Below, one piece after another: positions 13,729 through 25,443 of a DNA stretch of 64,000 nt. Within the stretch, counting starts at the first letter, position 1. Each line of letters starts with the position of its first letter. The position numbers were made by a program, and so were the translations under genes. The stretch is from Xestospongia bergquistia. Lineage: Eukaryota > Porifera > Demospongiae > Haplosclerida > Petrosiidae. The DNA is taken from the NCBI GenBank assembly GCA_963965975.1, contig OZ014419.1, forward strand, positions 868,001 through 932,000. Direction: 5' to 3'. A model generated the notes under the pieces. It worked only from the letters and a program-made list of their open reading frames with translations. It searched no databases and was not told the DNA's origin.

Positions 13729-15846
13729 ATGTCTTATCGTGTTAAAGAAGTAAGCAGTGAGGTTCCGCTTGTTTCCAAACCCTTTCTTGCTGAAACTTAT
13801 CCTCAGGAGCGCCATGATGAGCCTATCATCAATAGTTCGCTACTTATCCTCCAGGATCTAGATAATGACACGTTCTGGAATCGTATTAAATCAAAATTTG
13901 GCTATAATCCTCCTGAATATAACATAGTGGTGTACCAAGATATAAGTGTGGAAGAACGTGCTGGGTTTGTTCTTTATGAAGGAAGTGATCTTGCTAGTAC
14001 CAAAGAAGCATTCCTTAAGTTACAGAGTACTCTCACACCTTTGTTACGTGAAGGGACAGTAATACTGACAGAAGACCTGCTTAAGGAGGTCATACTACCC
14101 AAACCACTTGACGAGAAATCCATGATCATACATTTAGTTAATTACATTGAGGCTCATCCTGATGCTCACCCAGAATGGTACACAATTATTAATTTATTAG
14201 AACCAGAACCAGAGGAAGATACTGGGAAACCAAGTGATCATTCCTCCTCTCCTGAGACTGTCACTCCTCCTCCAAAGGCTGCAAAGATGTCAGAATCACC
14301 TGAGATAATTGAAGATATTGTGTCATTTTTTAGTAGTATTATTGACCAAATTGTAGACATTTTTAGTTTCAGTAGTGACAATGATGCCTCTTGTGACAAG
14401 AAAATTAGTCAGAAAATATGGGAAGCATTTCAAGCACAATTTAAATCGAAGTCTTCTGCTGCTTCTTCTGTGTTTCGTGAAAAAATATTGTCACTATTTC
14501 ATGCCTTTAGTTCCAGTGAGAATATTAATAAAAGGCCACTAATGACTGCTGTTGAGAAGAATTTTATTGAGTGTGCCATAAGCCTTCTTCTAGCTGGTAG
14601 CAATCCTAATTTACAGCAAGAGAAGACACTTCTTACTCCACTGCATGTTGCTGTTGCAAATGACAAGCAAGTTATGGTCAAGTTATTGCTTGCCTTTAAT
14701 GCTGATCCTACTATTCTAAATGCTGATGGCAAAACTCCACTAGATTTAGCTGTTGAGTCGAAAGAAAAAAATGCTCGTAGCATTTTCACTTTTTTAGATG
14801 TAGCAAAAACGCATCAAGCAAAAACAAGAGATTATTTTGCTTCACATTCTACTCCACCTACTCCAAAGAACAGTTCTGATACTTTTCTTATTAGTTTAGA
14901 TGGTGGTGGAATTCGGGCCTTTAATATCTGCCAAGCATTAATTGCCATACAAGATAGAATGGAACAGTTGAATGCTAACTGTAATCAACTAATGTCTTAT
15001 TTTGATTACATTTCTGGCACTAGTTCTGGAGGGATTGCTGGGTTGGTTTTATCATATACAAATCATGATGTTTACACTGGCCGATATCTTGTTTATAAAA
15101 TCATAGCTGATGTCTTTGATAAAGACAAATCAAAACGAGGAAAGCTAATGGATAGCTATCTTCAAAGTCTTTTTGGAGAAGAGAAAGTCATGGCTGACCT
15201 TGATCCCTCTCAGCGAATGATAGTTACTGGTACTTTAGCTAATGCTGATCCTAACAGGCTCCATCTCATGACAAGCTATGGTGAGTCCAGAGATGGAGAA
15301 TTAGGTCCAAATGAGCGAAAAGTTTGGGAAGCTGGTCGTATCACATCAGCAGCTCCTTATTACTTTCCATGTTTTCAGGATAAGTTCTTAGATGGTGGTC
15401 TTATGGCAAACAATCCTACATTAGATGCGATGACAGAAATTATTGAACAGAGTAAGACTTCGGTTAAATTTGGTTGTGTTCTCTCCTTGGGAACTGGTTA
15501 CATGTATCCACCACAACATGTCAAACATGTTGACACATTTGTTCCCTTATTTTCGTTCAATGCCCTCACAAGGATCCCTAATGCATTCAAAGGTCTCATT
15601 AGCCTTTTTGACCACTTTATAGCTCAAGTCACACAGTCTGATGGTCAAGAAGTCCAGAGAGCAAAGGCTTGGTGTAATAACAGTGGGTGGCCATATTTTC
15701 GTCTCTCTCCACCCCTATTTGAAGGTATCGATCCTACATCTGCAGACAGAGAAGCTGTTATTGACATGCTTTACAACACCCAGATGCATCTCCTGTATAT
15801 TCCTGATCAAATTGATAATATTGCTAAAGCTATATTATCAAAATAA
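13729..15846 (+). CDS. Ankyrin-repeat patatin-like phospholipase (iPLA2/PLA2G6-like), first of a tandem pair
   Basis: 705 residues in one exon. The C-terminal half is a patatin lipase domain close to calcium-independent phospholipase A2: oxyanion motif DGGGIRAF (residues 391-398), nucleophile GTSSG with Ser432, and the catalytic DGG at Asp555 in FLDGGLMANNPTLDAM. Both dyad residues are present, so hydrolysis of phospholipid acyl chains is expected. Residues ~265-375 hold two or three ankyrin repeats (LTPLHVAVAND, GKTPLDLAVE). Residues ~40-170 form a domain shared with the next gene (FWNRIKSKFG, GFVLYEG, EDLLKEVILPKPLD, HPEWYTII) that I do not recognise. A low-complexity linker separates them. 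The ATG follows the CCT2 start by about 100 bp, so the two are transcribed divergently. No signal peptide is seen. Confidence 0.85.
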   Translation: MSYRVKEVSSEVPLVSKPFLAETYPQERHDEPIINSSLLILQDLDNDTFWNRIKSKFGYNPPEYNIVVYQDISVEERAGFVLYEGSDLASTKEAFLKLQSTLTPLLREGTVILTEDLLKEVILPKPLDEKSMIIHLVNYIEAHPDAHPEWYTIINLLEPEPEEDTGKPSDHSSSPETVTPPPKAAKMSESPEIIEDIVSFFSSIIDQIVDIFSFSSDNDASCDKKISQKIWEAFQAQFKSKSSAASSVFREKILSLFHAFSSSENINKRPLMTAVEKNFIECAISLLLAGSNPNLQQEKTLLTPLHVAVANDKQVMVKLLLAFNADPTILNADGKTPLDLAVESKEKNARSIFTFLDVAKTHQAKTRDYFASHSTPPTPKNSSDTFLISLDGGGIRAFNICQALIAIQDRMEQLNANCNQLMSYFDYISGTSSGGIAGLVLSYTNHDVYTGRYLVYKIIADVFDKDKSKRGKLMDSYLQSLFGEEKVMADLDPSQRMIVTGTLANADPNRLHLMTSYGESRDGELGPNERKVWEAGRITSAAPYYFPCFQDKFLDGGLMANNPTLDAMTEIIEQSKTSVKFGCVLSLGTGYMYPPQHVKHVDTFVPLFSFNALTRIPNAFKGLISLFDHFIAQVTQSDGQEVQRAKAWCNNSGWPYFRLSPPLFEGIDPTSADREAVIDMLYNTQMHLLYIPDQIDNIAKAILSK

Positions 15847-16045
15847 ATGGTTTAGACCAATACGGAAAGTTGTACTAATTCACTAGACTATAATGTGTGC
15901 ATTCCTTTAATTTCTTTATTACATTTTTATGGTTTTAACGTTTATATAAGTCGGTTGTAGCTAACGTTTAGTTAGAACAATTATTGTTAGCATTTAGCAT
16001 TATTATTATTGTTAGCAGAAAAGGTGGAGAGAGAACTGGTTTTCC

Positions 16046-18510
16046 ATGGCATGTACAGCAAGCAAGACAGATACTTTAAAGGTAAGCTATTTACCAATAC
16101 TATAAAATTGCCTAGAGCTATACTGTGATAGACGCTAAAATTACTACGTTGTTATTCTATTATGATAATTTCGTCATGGTTGTTGTCAAAGTGGTTTATA
16201 ACAAATGTTTATAAGTTTAAAAATTTCTTTTTATTTCATTCATAGGCTGGGATAAAGAAAGTTTTAAGCAATGAAGGTGAAAAATTGTCACATTTTGTAG
16301 TTAGGACAATAGAGTCTGGTGTCCAACTTTGTGATACGTCTAAGGCCATTGAAACAAAAGTCTACCCTTTGAAAGGTTTCCAAGGACCTATCAGTAGCTT
16401 TGTTATTATTCTCCAAGGTCAAGATAATGGAAATTTCTGGAATCATATCCGATCAAAGTTTGGCCATAATCCTCCAGAATTCCAGATAGTCGTGTACCAG
16501 GATGACATAGTTAAGGGACGCGTTGGGTTTGTTCTTTATGAAGGAGATGATCTGACTAAGACTAAAGAGGCATTCATTGAACTGGAATCTTCTCTCATGC
16601 CTCTTCTTGGTGAAGGGACAGTAACATTAACGGAAGACCTACTCAAAGAAGTGATACTTCCCAAACCTCTTGACAAAAAATGTATGATAATGCATTTAGT
16701 TGATGTCATAGAATCTAATCCTGATGCTCATCCAGAATGGTACACAATCATCCAGTTGCTGCAAAAAAAGGAACCAGTGTCTCCATCTACAGAAAAATCT
16801 GGTGCCAAGGGCTTTTTCTCGACATTAAAATTTAAGTCTAAGAAAGCCGAATCAGCTGCTGTTTTAAAGCAAAAGAAGTCAGGAGGGTCATTGGAAACTA
16901 ATTGTGATGAACATGATGGTGGTGATATAAATGTCGGTACATCTGTCACCCCAAAGCTTGAGGATTTCAATTATGCTAAGAGAAAAAGGAAGAGTGCTGT
17001 AGAAGACTTTGCTTCTCTTTTGGTTCCAGTTGGAGCTGTCCCAGAAGGTCTCAAAGAGAATGATGATGATGATGTCAGTGAGAAGGTTTGGCTCAAATAC
17101 AGAAGACGAACTCGTCTTGTCAAAAAAGAACGTCTGTCAGTAGAAATTCGTGAGAGCAAAGGAGAAATCTTTGATTCTTGTGATCAAGAAGGAAAGACAC
17201 CATTAATGACAGCAATAGAGAAAGGTTATATCAAAAGTGCTTTCAATTTTTTACTGGCAGGAAACAATCCAAACTATCAAGACAACCACTCAGGCAATAC
17301 AGCTCTTCATATTGCTGTCCAAATTCAAAATCTTGTGCTAGTTAAAATGCTACTTGCTTTCAATGCTGAACCAACCATCATTAACAAGGAAGGAGAAACA
17401 CCATTAGATCTTGCTCGCTCAAATGAGGCATGTGAAATTGTTGAAGTCCTAGAAAAGTGTGCAAAGCTTCAAGCAAAGACAAGGGATTATTTTGCCACTC
17501 ATTCTAGTCTTCCCAGACGTGGGAAATCACGCAATAGTCAGTTCTTACTTAGTTTGGATGGAGGTGGTATCCGGGCCTTCAATACAACTCAAGCCATCAT
17601 TTGCATTGAAGATCGACTTAAGCAATTGGATCCTAAACAGAGACCATTTATGTCACATTTTGATTATGTTGCTGGTACTAGTGCTGGATCTATTGCAGGA
17701 TCTGTATTGATGTACACAGATGTTGATACTCGTGCTGGCCGATATCTGATCTATAAAATCATAACTGATGTCTTTGATAAAAAGATAACACAACGTGGAG
17801 AACGAATAGATCAGTACCTTAAAGACGTGTTAGGAGAAGAAACAACAATGGCTGATCTCAAGGGTCCCCAACGGATGATAATAACTGCAACTTTAGCCGA
17901 TCGCAATCCAAATAAACTTCATCTCATGACTAGCTATGGTGAATCAAGAGATGGACAATTGGGTCCAAGGCATCGTAAAGTTTGGGAAGCATGTCGCATC
18001 AGTTCTACAGCTCCCATCTTCTTCCCAGCATTGGACGACAAGTTCTTAGATGGTGGTCTCATGGCAAACAACCCTACTCTAGATGCAATGGTGGAGATTA
18101 TGGATCAAAACAAGAAGGATGGAAAACCATGTAAAATTAGCTGTATTGTTTCTTTGGGAAACGGCATTCCCAAAGTGAAGTCTGTGGATAATATTGAAGT
18201 GTTCCTTCCAGGGTTTTCTATGAAAGCTATAACAAGTATTCCTAGTTCTCTAAAAGGTCTAGGAAGTTTATTTTCACACTTAGTGACTCAAGTCACACAG
18301 TCAGATGGACAAGAGGTGTATCGTGCTAGGATACTTTGCGACAGTCTTGGTTCCTCTTATTTTCGTGTGTCTCCACCACTTTCTGAGAATATCGATCCTC
18401 TTAGTACTGACAGAGAAGCTATTGTTAACATGATCTATAACACTCAAATGTATCTTTTAGATATACCAGATCAAATAGATGCCATTGCTAAATGTTTACT
18501 GTCCAAATAA
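16046..18510 (+). CDS. Ankyrin-repeat patatin-like phospholipase (iPLA2/PLA2G6-like), second of a tandem pair
   Basis: Two exons, 16046-16081 and 16246-18510, give 766 residues. ATG 16046 is preferred because its 12 codons end at a GTAAGC donor and join in frame to the TTCATAG acceptor; without it the long frame has no ATG near its start. Motifs are DGGGIRAF (Asp450), GTSAG (Ser491) and DGG (Asp614), so the catalytic dyad is intact. Ankyrin repeats are at ~330-420 (GKTPLMTAIEKG, GNTALHIAVQ, GETPLDLAR). The N-terminal domain matches the first gene, while the linker between it and the ankyrins is longer and rich in Lys/Asp. The pair arose by tandem duplication; the genes are 199 bp apart on the same strand. 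Confidence 0.85.
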
Positions 18511-18739
18511 TTACACATTTTTGTTATATTTTGTGGCCAATTGTCCTTGTAATTGAATATCATATTTTTCATAAGTAATTAGACAAAAATGTTGTAAATG
18601 CTTATGTTGTGCCAAGATATGCATGTTACTATAAAAATAAAAGAAATTGTGGCAACTCATTTTCTTAGAAGTAATTAGTCAGTGATACTAGCACAACATT
18701 TGGGAGTACTGCCAGGAAATTCATTATAGTGATAGTTTA

Positions 18740-20593
18740 TTAACAAATTAAATTAGAAAGAAAACAATACCTATGAAAATATAATGTTTAAATTGTTCTG
18801 GTATATTGTGTAGTGGAATGCTTTTTTCATTTGACATTAAGAGACCCATCTATGAGTTGTCAAATAAAACACATTGCACAATAATACCAACAGTCTTACC
18901 TGTTATCAAGGGACATTTTCCTAACTCTTAACATTTGTGAATCTAAACTGGCAGACATAGAATGTTCCTGATATTTAGAGACAAGCTTTTGTTCTGTAAC
19001 TGTGATTGAGGATCCCTTAATTTGAGAAGCTGACAATTGCCTGAATATGTACCAAGTAACAAAGTGTTTCTGTGTGTCATATGCCATACCTTGTTAATTT
19101 AGCTTTAGAATCCTTAGTGTAGCTAAGTTCGTCAGCAGCAGAGGCAGGTCTGATGTGTGACAAAGGTCGGTCTTCTCTTTCTGAGACAGATCTAAAAAAT
19201 TATGCTTATAGTGCAGTGAATGCTTGTGATGTTCATATTACCTGTGGTTATGTGAAATTGGCCCTGAAACTAAACCTAATGAAATCTCTGTAGCATGCAT
19301 CTGGTGACTGACAGAATTCTGTTGCAATCTTAATTGTCCTTTCTCAAGAACAATATCCCTCTGCAATGAAGATAATGAATCTGTTCAAATTTTTACTACA
19401 ATTTACTTTTTGAGCTTTAGCTACTTCAATACTATGAGACAAAGTTGAGTTCACTTTCTCATGAGCTTCTATCTTTCGGCTATGAACTAATGAAACCAAA
19501 TTTCTAATTTCACTTCTGACTGCTTTAGACGCTTGTATTGTATCAGTTACATTAGTAAATAGCTGTGCTGGAACTTCAACCTCAAGTTTTTCTTTTGGTT
19601 GAGGATAACTTGTAGTGTAATGTCGTTGTTTAGTGACAGATGAGCTGGATACGACTGGGCCATCATATATCTGTATAATAAATGAAGATAAGTTAGGATT
19701 GATGTAGCTTTAAACCTTAAAACTTTGTGCATCCAGATGTAAAGATTTTGATGAGGAAGATAGTTTGTTTTTCAGTAGTTTTCTAACACTGTCTAATGAA
19801 TGCAGTTGGTGTCTAATAGTCTGGAGATGGCCTTCCAGCTCTCTCTTGCAACTAGAGAGAGTACGAGCTTCCTCCCGAAACAGCTTCACTATTACATCCT
19901 TAATGAAGAAAATAAAATTATTACAAAAAATAAATGACGTACTTCATTGCCCCTTGTTCTTTTCTGATGAGTACTTAGCGATTGTTGATTTGTAGATAAA
20001 GTTTTCCGAGTGTCTTGGATAGCTAGTTCTAATGTCCTTCTTCCTTTGTTCATTTGTTTTATTTCCTCTTCTACTTTCAAAAGATACTCATGCAATTTTG
20101 CTACTTGGTATTTAATGGCTCGTGCATATGCTAAAGAAGTTGAGTTGGTTTGATGACGTAGCTTTTCAGCTACTATGCTAGCTTTAACAGTTGGAGATGA
20201 TTTCTTAGTTGAAATGGAAGTTGATGTCAGAGGCTCAGTCTGCTGCAATTGTCCAGTTTCTGCATTCACTGATGGTTGTACACCAATACGAGAGTGACTT
20301 TCTTTACTACTTTTAGTTTGCATCCCACTAGAGGTAGTAAATGTCAAAGGTCTATATTGCTTGGGTGGTTCAGCAGGTTTTGGCTTTTCCACTCCACTAT
20401 TAGTAATAGTCACAGATGGTTTGACTAATAATTGAGAGGGCTGTTTGATTTCTTGCTTTCCTGTGCTACTTTGTGTTGTTTTTGATGCAGCAGATGTTTT
20501 ATTTGGCCATGGAGTTTTAGGAGAATGATGAGGTGATTGTCCTTCAAGTTCAACATAAACAGGGATAGTAAATTTAACCGACTTTGTAGACAT
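18740..20593 (-). CDS. Coiled-coil protein, possibly tektin-like
   Basis: Spliced gene with ATG at 20593. Exons read as 19943-20593, 19716-19898, about 19407-19672, about 19242-19370, about 19091-19193, about 18901-19043 and a short last exon 18740-18770 (least certain). The first third is low-complexity Ser/Thr/Pro/Lys (SVKFTIPVYVELEGQ near the start). The rest is heptad-rich helix (YLLKVEEEIKQMNKGRRTLE, FREEARTLSSCKRELEGHL, QASKAVRSEIRNLV). Paired helices with regularly spaced Arg/Leu resemble the tektin family or a tektin-like ciliary microtubule inner protein, but the tektin nonapeptide is not clearly present. It shares a 233 bp divergent intergenic region with HADH. The family call is tentative; the coding call is firm. 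Confidence 0.6.
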
Positions 20594-20826
20594 CTTCTGC
20601 AAAGAATTAATATTTGCAATGATTTAAACAAGCACAAAATTGTGCTAATATAAAAATATTAACACTATAGCTTTATTTCTGCCTACTTCAGTCCGCCTCA
20701 CTTTCGAAAAATTGTTCCGATATTCATTACGCTGTTATTTCTTCGTGTTACCATGGCGACCCACGACCACGTGATACTCGTGGAGCCATTGAGTATAAAG
20801 TTTCCAACATCTCCTTCTTTACTAAA
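20594..20826. promoter_or_regulatory. Divergent promoter region between the coiled-coil gene and HADH
   Basis: 233 bp separate the two opposite ATGs. No TATA box is obvious. The segment has unusually high local GC for this window (ccatggcgacccacgaccac near 20751) on the HADH side. Confidence 0.45.
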
Positions 20827-22865
20827 ATGCTGAGAATTGCAAGCAGTAGAAGTCTCTCTCGAAGAAATCTACTGTTTTTATGTTGTGCCAACAGGAGAGA
20901 TTTGTCCACTTCACAAATGGCAGGATCTCCTATAAAGAATGTAACAATCATTGGGTCTGGACTCATGGGAGCTGGAATAGCTCAGGTAAATAATTACTTA
21001 CTATTTTTACAAAAAATGGTCCTTAGCAAACTTACCTAATACTGGCCTGGAACATTATTTCAATTTTATTTTTGGTTTGTATAATTAGAATGATTCACTT
21101 TCATTATGGTGCTACTAATTTTCCTTGTCATGATGTAACTGTAGGTGTCTGCCCAGACGGGTCACAATGTCAAACTGGTTGATTTATCAGATGATTTACT
21201 TCAACGAGCTGATAAACGTATCAGAGGTAGTTTACAAAGAGTCGCAAAGAAACAATTCCGTGAAGATCCACAGGTACAAGTTGTATACAAATGTATTGTC
21301 ATAATTCTCTACCATATACCTCATTATTCTCATCAACGATTTAATACCTTTCAAAATTTTGCTCTTATGCGCAGTGGCTAATCTAATGGTGTTAGACCCT
21401 CCTACTTCACTACCTAATTAATATATTTTTATATATTCAAAGTTTAAAGTGTAGGAGTTAATTTTCCATTAAAGTATCTTGACATTTTGTTATTAGTAGA
21501 ATACACACAACCTTTTAAGCATAAATATTTTCAATTAAGACTCATTAATTGTTCAATGGCATATACCATTCACTGTAAATAATATTTTAATTAGAACAAA
21601 TTATATTTATTGTATGTGTTAATATTTAGGCTCAAGAAGATTTTTTGAAGGATACTATGTCTCGTGTCCAATATACAGTTGATATGGAGGGAGCTGTTAG
21701 TGATAGCTGTGACCTCCTGATTGAAGCCATAATAGAGAACATGAAAATAAAACAGGAGATGTTTGTTAAGTTGGATCAGGTAGCACCAAGGTAAACAAAA
21801 ATAGGACTAGTAGTAGATGTAATATTTTTAACTTAGCATGAATGCTATAAAATTTGACATTATTAAAAATTAATGATGCTCTCATTTTCTTATTATAGGT
21901 CTACCATCTTTGCTAGCAATACATCTTCTCTCTCTATTACCGAAATAGCTAGCGTTACTCAACGAAAAGATAGATTTGGTGGCTTGCATTTTTTCAATCC
22001 TGTACCAGTAATGAAATTAGTTGAAGTAAGACTACGTTAGTAATACACTCTTTATAATAACTACATTAGTAATATACTCTTTATAATCACTACATTAGTA
22101 ATATACTCTTTATAATAGCTACATTAATGATATTCTCTTTATAATGACTACATTAGTAATATACTCTTTATAATGACTATATATTAATGATATACTCTTT
22201 ATAATCACTACATATTAATAATATACTCTTTATAATCACTACATATTAATAATATACTCTTTATAATCACTACAGGTGATAAGGATTGCAGATACCAGTG
22301 ACGAAACATTTCAATCTTTAATGGAGTTTAGTAAAGCTGTCAAGAAGGTCCCTGTCTCTTGTAAGGTAAGTCAATTTCCTTCTCATTCTATCAACTATTC
22401 ATAATAATAGGATACACCTGGATTTATTGTTAATCGACTGTTAGTTCCATATTTGGCCGAAGCTGCAAGACTTCTAGAAAGAGGTAAGCATGTATCAGAT
22501 TTAATCTCTTATCAAATGTTCATATAACACAGGTGATGCTAGTCCTCAAGACATCGACACTGCCATGAAGTTAGGGGCAGGTGATAGAGAAATAGAATTG
22601 TTCAAACATCTCACTTTGTTTTCTATAGGTTATCCAATGGGACCAATAGAACTACTTGATTATGTTGGTTTAGATACTACAAAGTTTATTTTAGAAGGTA
22701 CCAATGACTTATGATTGCTATTTATGAGGTTAATTATTAATAGGTTGGCATCAGAAGGACCCGAACAATCCTCTATTTAAACCAACTGAAGTAGTGAACC
22801 AACTTGTTAGTGAAGGAAAATTTGGTGTTAAGAGTGGAGAAGGATTTTATAAGTATGACAATTAG
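20827..22865 (+). CDS. HADH: Mitochondrial 3-hydroxyacyl-CoA dehydrogenase (short chain)
   Basis: Oxidises L-3-hydroxyacyl-CoA to 3-ketoacyl-CoA with NAD in matrix beta-oxidation. Nine exons join in frame: 20827-20985, 21145-21273, 21630-21790, 21899-22025, 22276-22365, 22411-22483, 22533-22580, 22629-22697 and 22744-22865, giving 325 residues (human 314). The N-terminus is Arg/Ser-rich without acids ([17 protein letters not shown]), a mitochondrial targeting peptide. The Rossmann motif is [13 protein letters not shown]. The catalytic pair is His180 ([14 protein letters not shown]) and Glu192, the usual 12 residues apart. The C-terminal helical domain includes [25 protein letters not shown] and GEGFYKY. 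Intron 4 is filled with a short tandem repeat. The gene ends 135 bp from the convergent FEM1 gene. Confidence 0.96.
22030..22275. repeat. Tandem repeat in HADH intron 4 ending at the splice acceptor
   Basis: About eight units of 27-30 bp (core atactctttataatcactac, then attagtaat) fill the intron. The true acceptor CACTACAG at 22270-22275 is itself a variant of the repeat (CACTACATTAG in other units), so the array abuts and probably includes the functional splice site. Confidence 0.85.
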
Positions 22866-23000
22866 TGAAACAGATGTGTGTAGACTGTAGAGGAGTGATG
22901 ATTTAATCATATTCATAGTTCTTGAAATGAAATAATTAATTAACAATTTATATAAAACAGTAACACTATAATTATAATAATCACATAATTAGATAATTCC

Positions 23001-25028
23001 TTAAAATTTAGGCAGTGTTATCCAGTCACTTGCTAAAGATTCTACACTAACATAACTATGAAATCGTAATATACTATTCTCTTGAGCAGATAATTTCTCT
23101 GGTTTGTATGGTACACCTTCTCTGCAGATCACTCTACCAGCAAGACAAGATAGTTTGGGTATTATTAGAGGGAATGGAGATTCTTCAGAGGGATATGCTT
23201 CTTTGAAAACCTCAGCTGGTGTTTTGCTTTCTTTGTTAAGTGCATCATGATGAACATTATAATGAAGGAGCAGAGCAACTATCACTTCTCGTAATGTCTT
23301 ATTGGGTAATTTGGCAGCAACATGAAGTGGTCGGTCGCCATGATGATCAATATCATCAATAGAATTAACAGCCCCCCAATCTAAAAGAGCTTTAAGAAGA
23401 CCGGGTAATCGTTTACTCGTCTGCCAATGACCAGTACGGATTTTGAGAGATGCTGCTGGATAGATGGACACATGTAGAAGATTGCTTTGTGTTAAAACGC
23501 TAGCAGTGTCCACAAATGATTGCCCTACTCTCTCCAAAGTGTCAGAATAATTTCTTGTCTCTTGAATACCTCCTGGGAGTTCTAATTGTCCCAATTCACT
23601 GTTAATCCAACAAGAGAATATCTGCAAGAGGCAATAATAGATCTTAAGTATTCCTGCACTAGAATCAAGCATGTTAGTCTGAAGGCATGTAAGAATACCC
23701 ATTTTCAATTGCTGGAGAGCATAGTCAATGTATTTATCCCACGTTGGTTTGTAGTCATCCTTTACCATCGCTTCGATAGCAGTGCTAAACTGTACCATAT
23801 ATTCTACACTACCTTTAAGATCATGCTGCCAATATTTGTCAAAACCTATGTGCTGCTTGGCAATTTCGTAATGCTGCTCAATGGCTCTTTCCCATAGTTC
23901 CTCTGCCTTCTTGTAATGCTTCCGTTGGAACATTTTTATCCCAGCAAGAAATACCCAGTTGTAGCTGTTAGAATTACCCATACATCTTTCGTGAATTATA
24001 AGACATTGGTAGAGGGACTCCACTTCAAAGTTGTCATCTTCAAGGAGGGCTTTCAACTGATCTTCATTAATAAGCTCTTTTCTATTGCCATAGGCAACAC
24101 CAGGGGATAACGATGCAAACAAATGATCTCTCTTATCACTACTCTTTCGTGCTTCAATCCACAGATCAATGACACCTTTCCTGCTGTCTGTATTGATGTT
24201 AGTCCAAAACATTCGTGCAGCTGCTCCAAGAAGCAGCAAAGCATCAATTTTGCAGGCAGATGGGCATGTAGAAAGTGAAATAAAGACATCGACAACTGGT
24301 TGCCATCCTCGTGCAGCTGCCAAGTACAGTGGACAAGGTACTAATCCTTCTGCTGGCTTTTTAGGATCCGGATCCGGAAAAAGGGGATCAATCATTTTAT
24401 GGAGCATTAGTTTGATCACTTCAACTTGGCCATGCAAGGCTGCTAAATGCATTGGAGTATAACCATCATGTGTCTTGTGTGTGATATTCACTCCTTTCTT
24501 CAAAAGGAACTCTACTATGCTAACATGACCATAACGAGTTGCATTGGAGAGAGGAGTGTAGCCAAAATGATCAGCCTTATTTAAATCAGCACCAGCTTGA
24601 ACTAATGTTTTAACAATGTCGGTGAGACCATTGGTACAGGCTGCATTAACTGCTGTTACACCACGTGTTTTGAAACCTTGAACTTGTTTCAAGTCAAGCA
24701 GATAGAGGTCTGGATACACGATATAACTGCCATAATTAATATCAATTACATCTTTGAATACTTCAAGAAATAGTTGAAGGATACCAATTCTTCCTTCTAA
24801 AGCAGCTAAAACAAGTGGAGCCGTACGATTGCTTATAGGATCAGGGTTGAATGCTTTTGAACTGAGAACAGCTTTCTTTCCTTCTTGAGTAGCACTTTTA
24901 CTTGTAGCTATCTCTTCTAAGAATTTCCTCAGTGAATCGCGAAATCCTTTCTGAATGAAAGTGCACATTTGTTTGTGTTCATCATCATTTAGATCATACT
25001 CAATAACTCCTGTCTTCTGGGTAGCCAT
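23001..25028 (-). CDS. FEM1: FEM1-type ankyrin substrate receptor of CUL2 ubiquitin ligase
   Basis: 675 residues without coding introns. ATG 25028 (MATQKTGVIEYDLNDDE) is chosen over the longer frame because a GTGAG donor and CTTGTAG acceptor between 25035 and 25090 indicate a 5' UTR intron. N-terminal ankyrin repeats occupy ~75-250 (GVTAVNAACTNGLTDIV, GYTPLSNATRYGHVSIVEF, GYTPMHLAALHGQVEVI). The FEM1-specific helical/TPR region begins at KIDALLLLGAA and includes AYGNRKE and SLYQCLIIHERCMG. Further ankyrins (GDRPLHVAAKL) and a C-terminal LSCLAGRVICREGVPY follow; this fits the VHL-box region of FEM1A/B/C that binds Elongin B/C and CUL2. FEM1 proteins recognise C-terminal degrons. Slightly longer than vertebrate paralogues (617-669). 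Confidence 0.9.
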   Translation of the reverse strand: MATQKTGVIEYDLNDDEHKQMCTFIQKGFRDSLRKFLEEIATSKSATQEGKKAVLSSKAFNPDPISNRTAPLVLAALEGRIGILQLFLEVFKDVIDINYGSYIVYPDLYLLDLKQVQGFKTRGVTAVNAACTNGLTDIVKTLVQAGADLNKADHFGYTPLSNATRYGHVSIVEFLLKKGVNITHKTHDGYTPMHLAALHGQVEVIKLMLHKMIDPLFPDPDPKKPAEGLVPCPLYLAAARGWQPVVDVFISLSTCPSACKIDALLLLGAAARMFWTNINTDSRKGVIDLWIEARKSSDKRDHLFASLSPGVAYGNRKELINEDQLKALLEDDNFEVESLYQCLIIHERCMGNSNSYNWVFLAGIKMFQRKHYKKAEELWERAIEQHYEIAKQHIGFDKYWQHDLKGSVEYMVQFSTAIEAMVKDDYKPTWDKYIDYALQQLKMGILTCLQTNMLDSSAGILKIYYCLLQIFSCWINSELGQLELPGGIQETRNYSDTLERVGQSFVDTASVLTQSNLLHVSIYPAASLKIRTGHWQTSKRLPGLLKALLDWGAVNSIDDIDHHGDRPLHVAAKLPNKTLREVIVALLLHYNVHHDALNKESKTPAEVFKEAYPSEESPFPLIIPKLSCLAGRVICREGVPYKPEKLSAQENSILRFHSYVSVESLASDWITLPKF

Positions 25029-25443
25029 TATTAAGATACTACAAGAAAGAAAACGATGCCTGGTATTAGTGATATAGCTAGCTAGATAACTCACATTGTA
25101 GCAGCTCAATGAAGTCCAATACAAAGAAGCACTAATATTGATATCCTGTCATACCATTTATGGTGTTGTACAAAAGTTACAGTCAGGTTTATTACAATAG
25201 TAGTCTTGTTGATACGAATAGTTTATGAAAACTGTAGTACAAAGCTGTAGTGACAAGTGTGAGTAGGAGACTAGTTTAAACCAGCAAAGTTGTGACAGGG
25301 CTAAATATTCTTGGCAAGACAACAGAGCTAAATCCATAAATAAATCAAACGGCTACTACATATTATGGACATCATTATTTAATAGTTTAACAAATAGAAA
25401 CTTATTAACAATATTAAAGAAAGACTTTTCAAAATAAAGTCAT
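25029..25443. other. Intergenic between DIS3 and FEM1
   Basis: Includes the FEM1 5' UTR intron (about 25035-25090) and presumably the FEM1 promoter. No other feature seen. Confidence 0.5.

Noticed and set aside
14499-14789. Minus-strand frame inside the first phospholipase gene
   Set aside because: Shadow of the plus-strand coding frame with no protein features.
23001-25124. The longer N-terminus for FEM1 starting at 25124
   Set aside because: A donor and acceptor pair lies between that ATG and 25028, so the extension is probably UTR plus intron.
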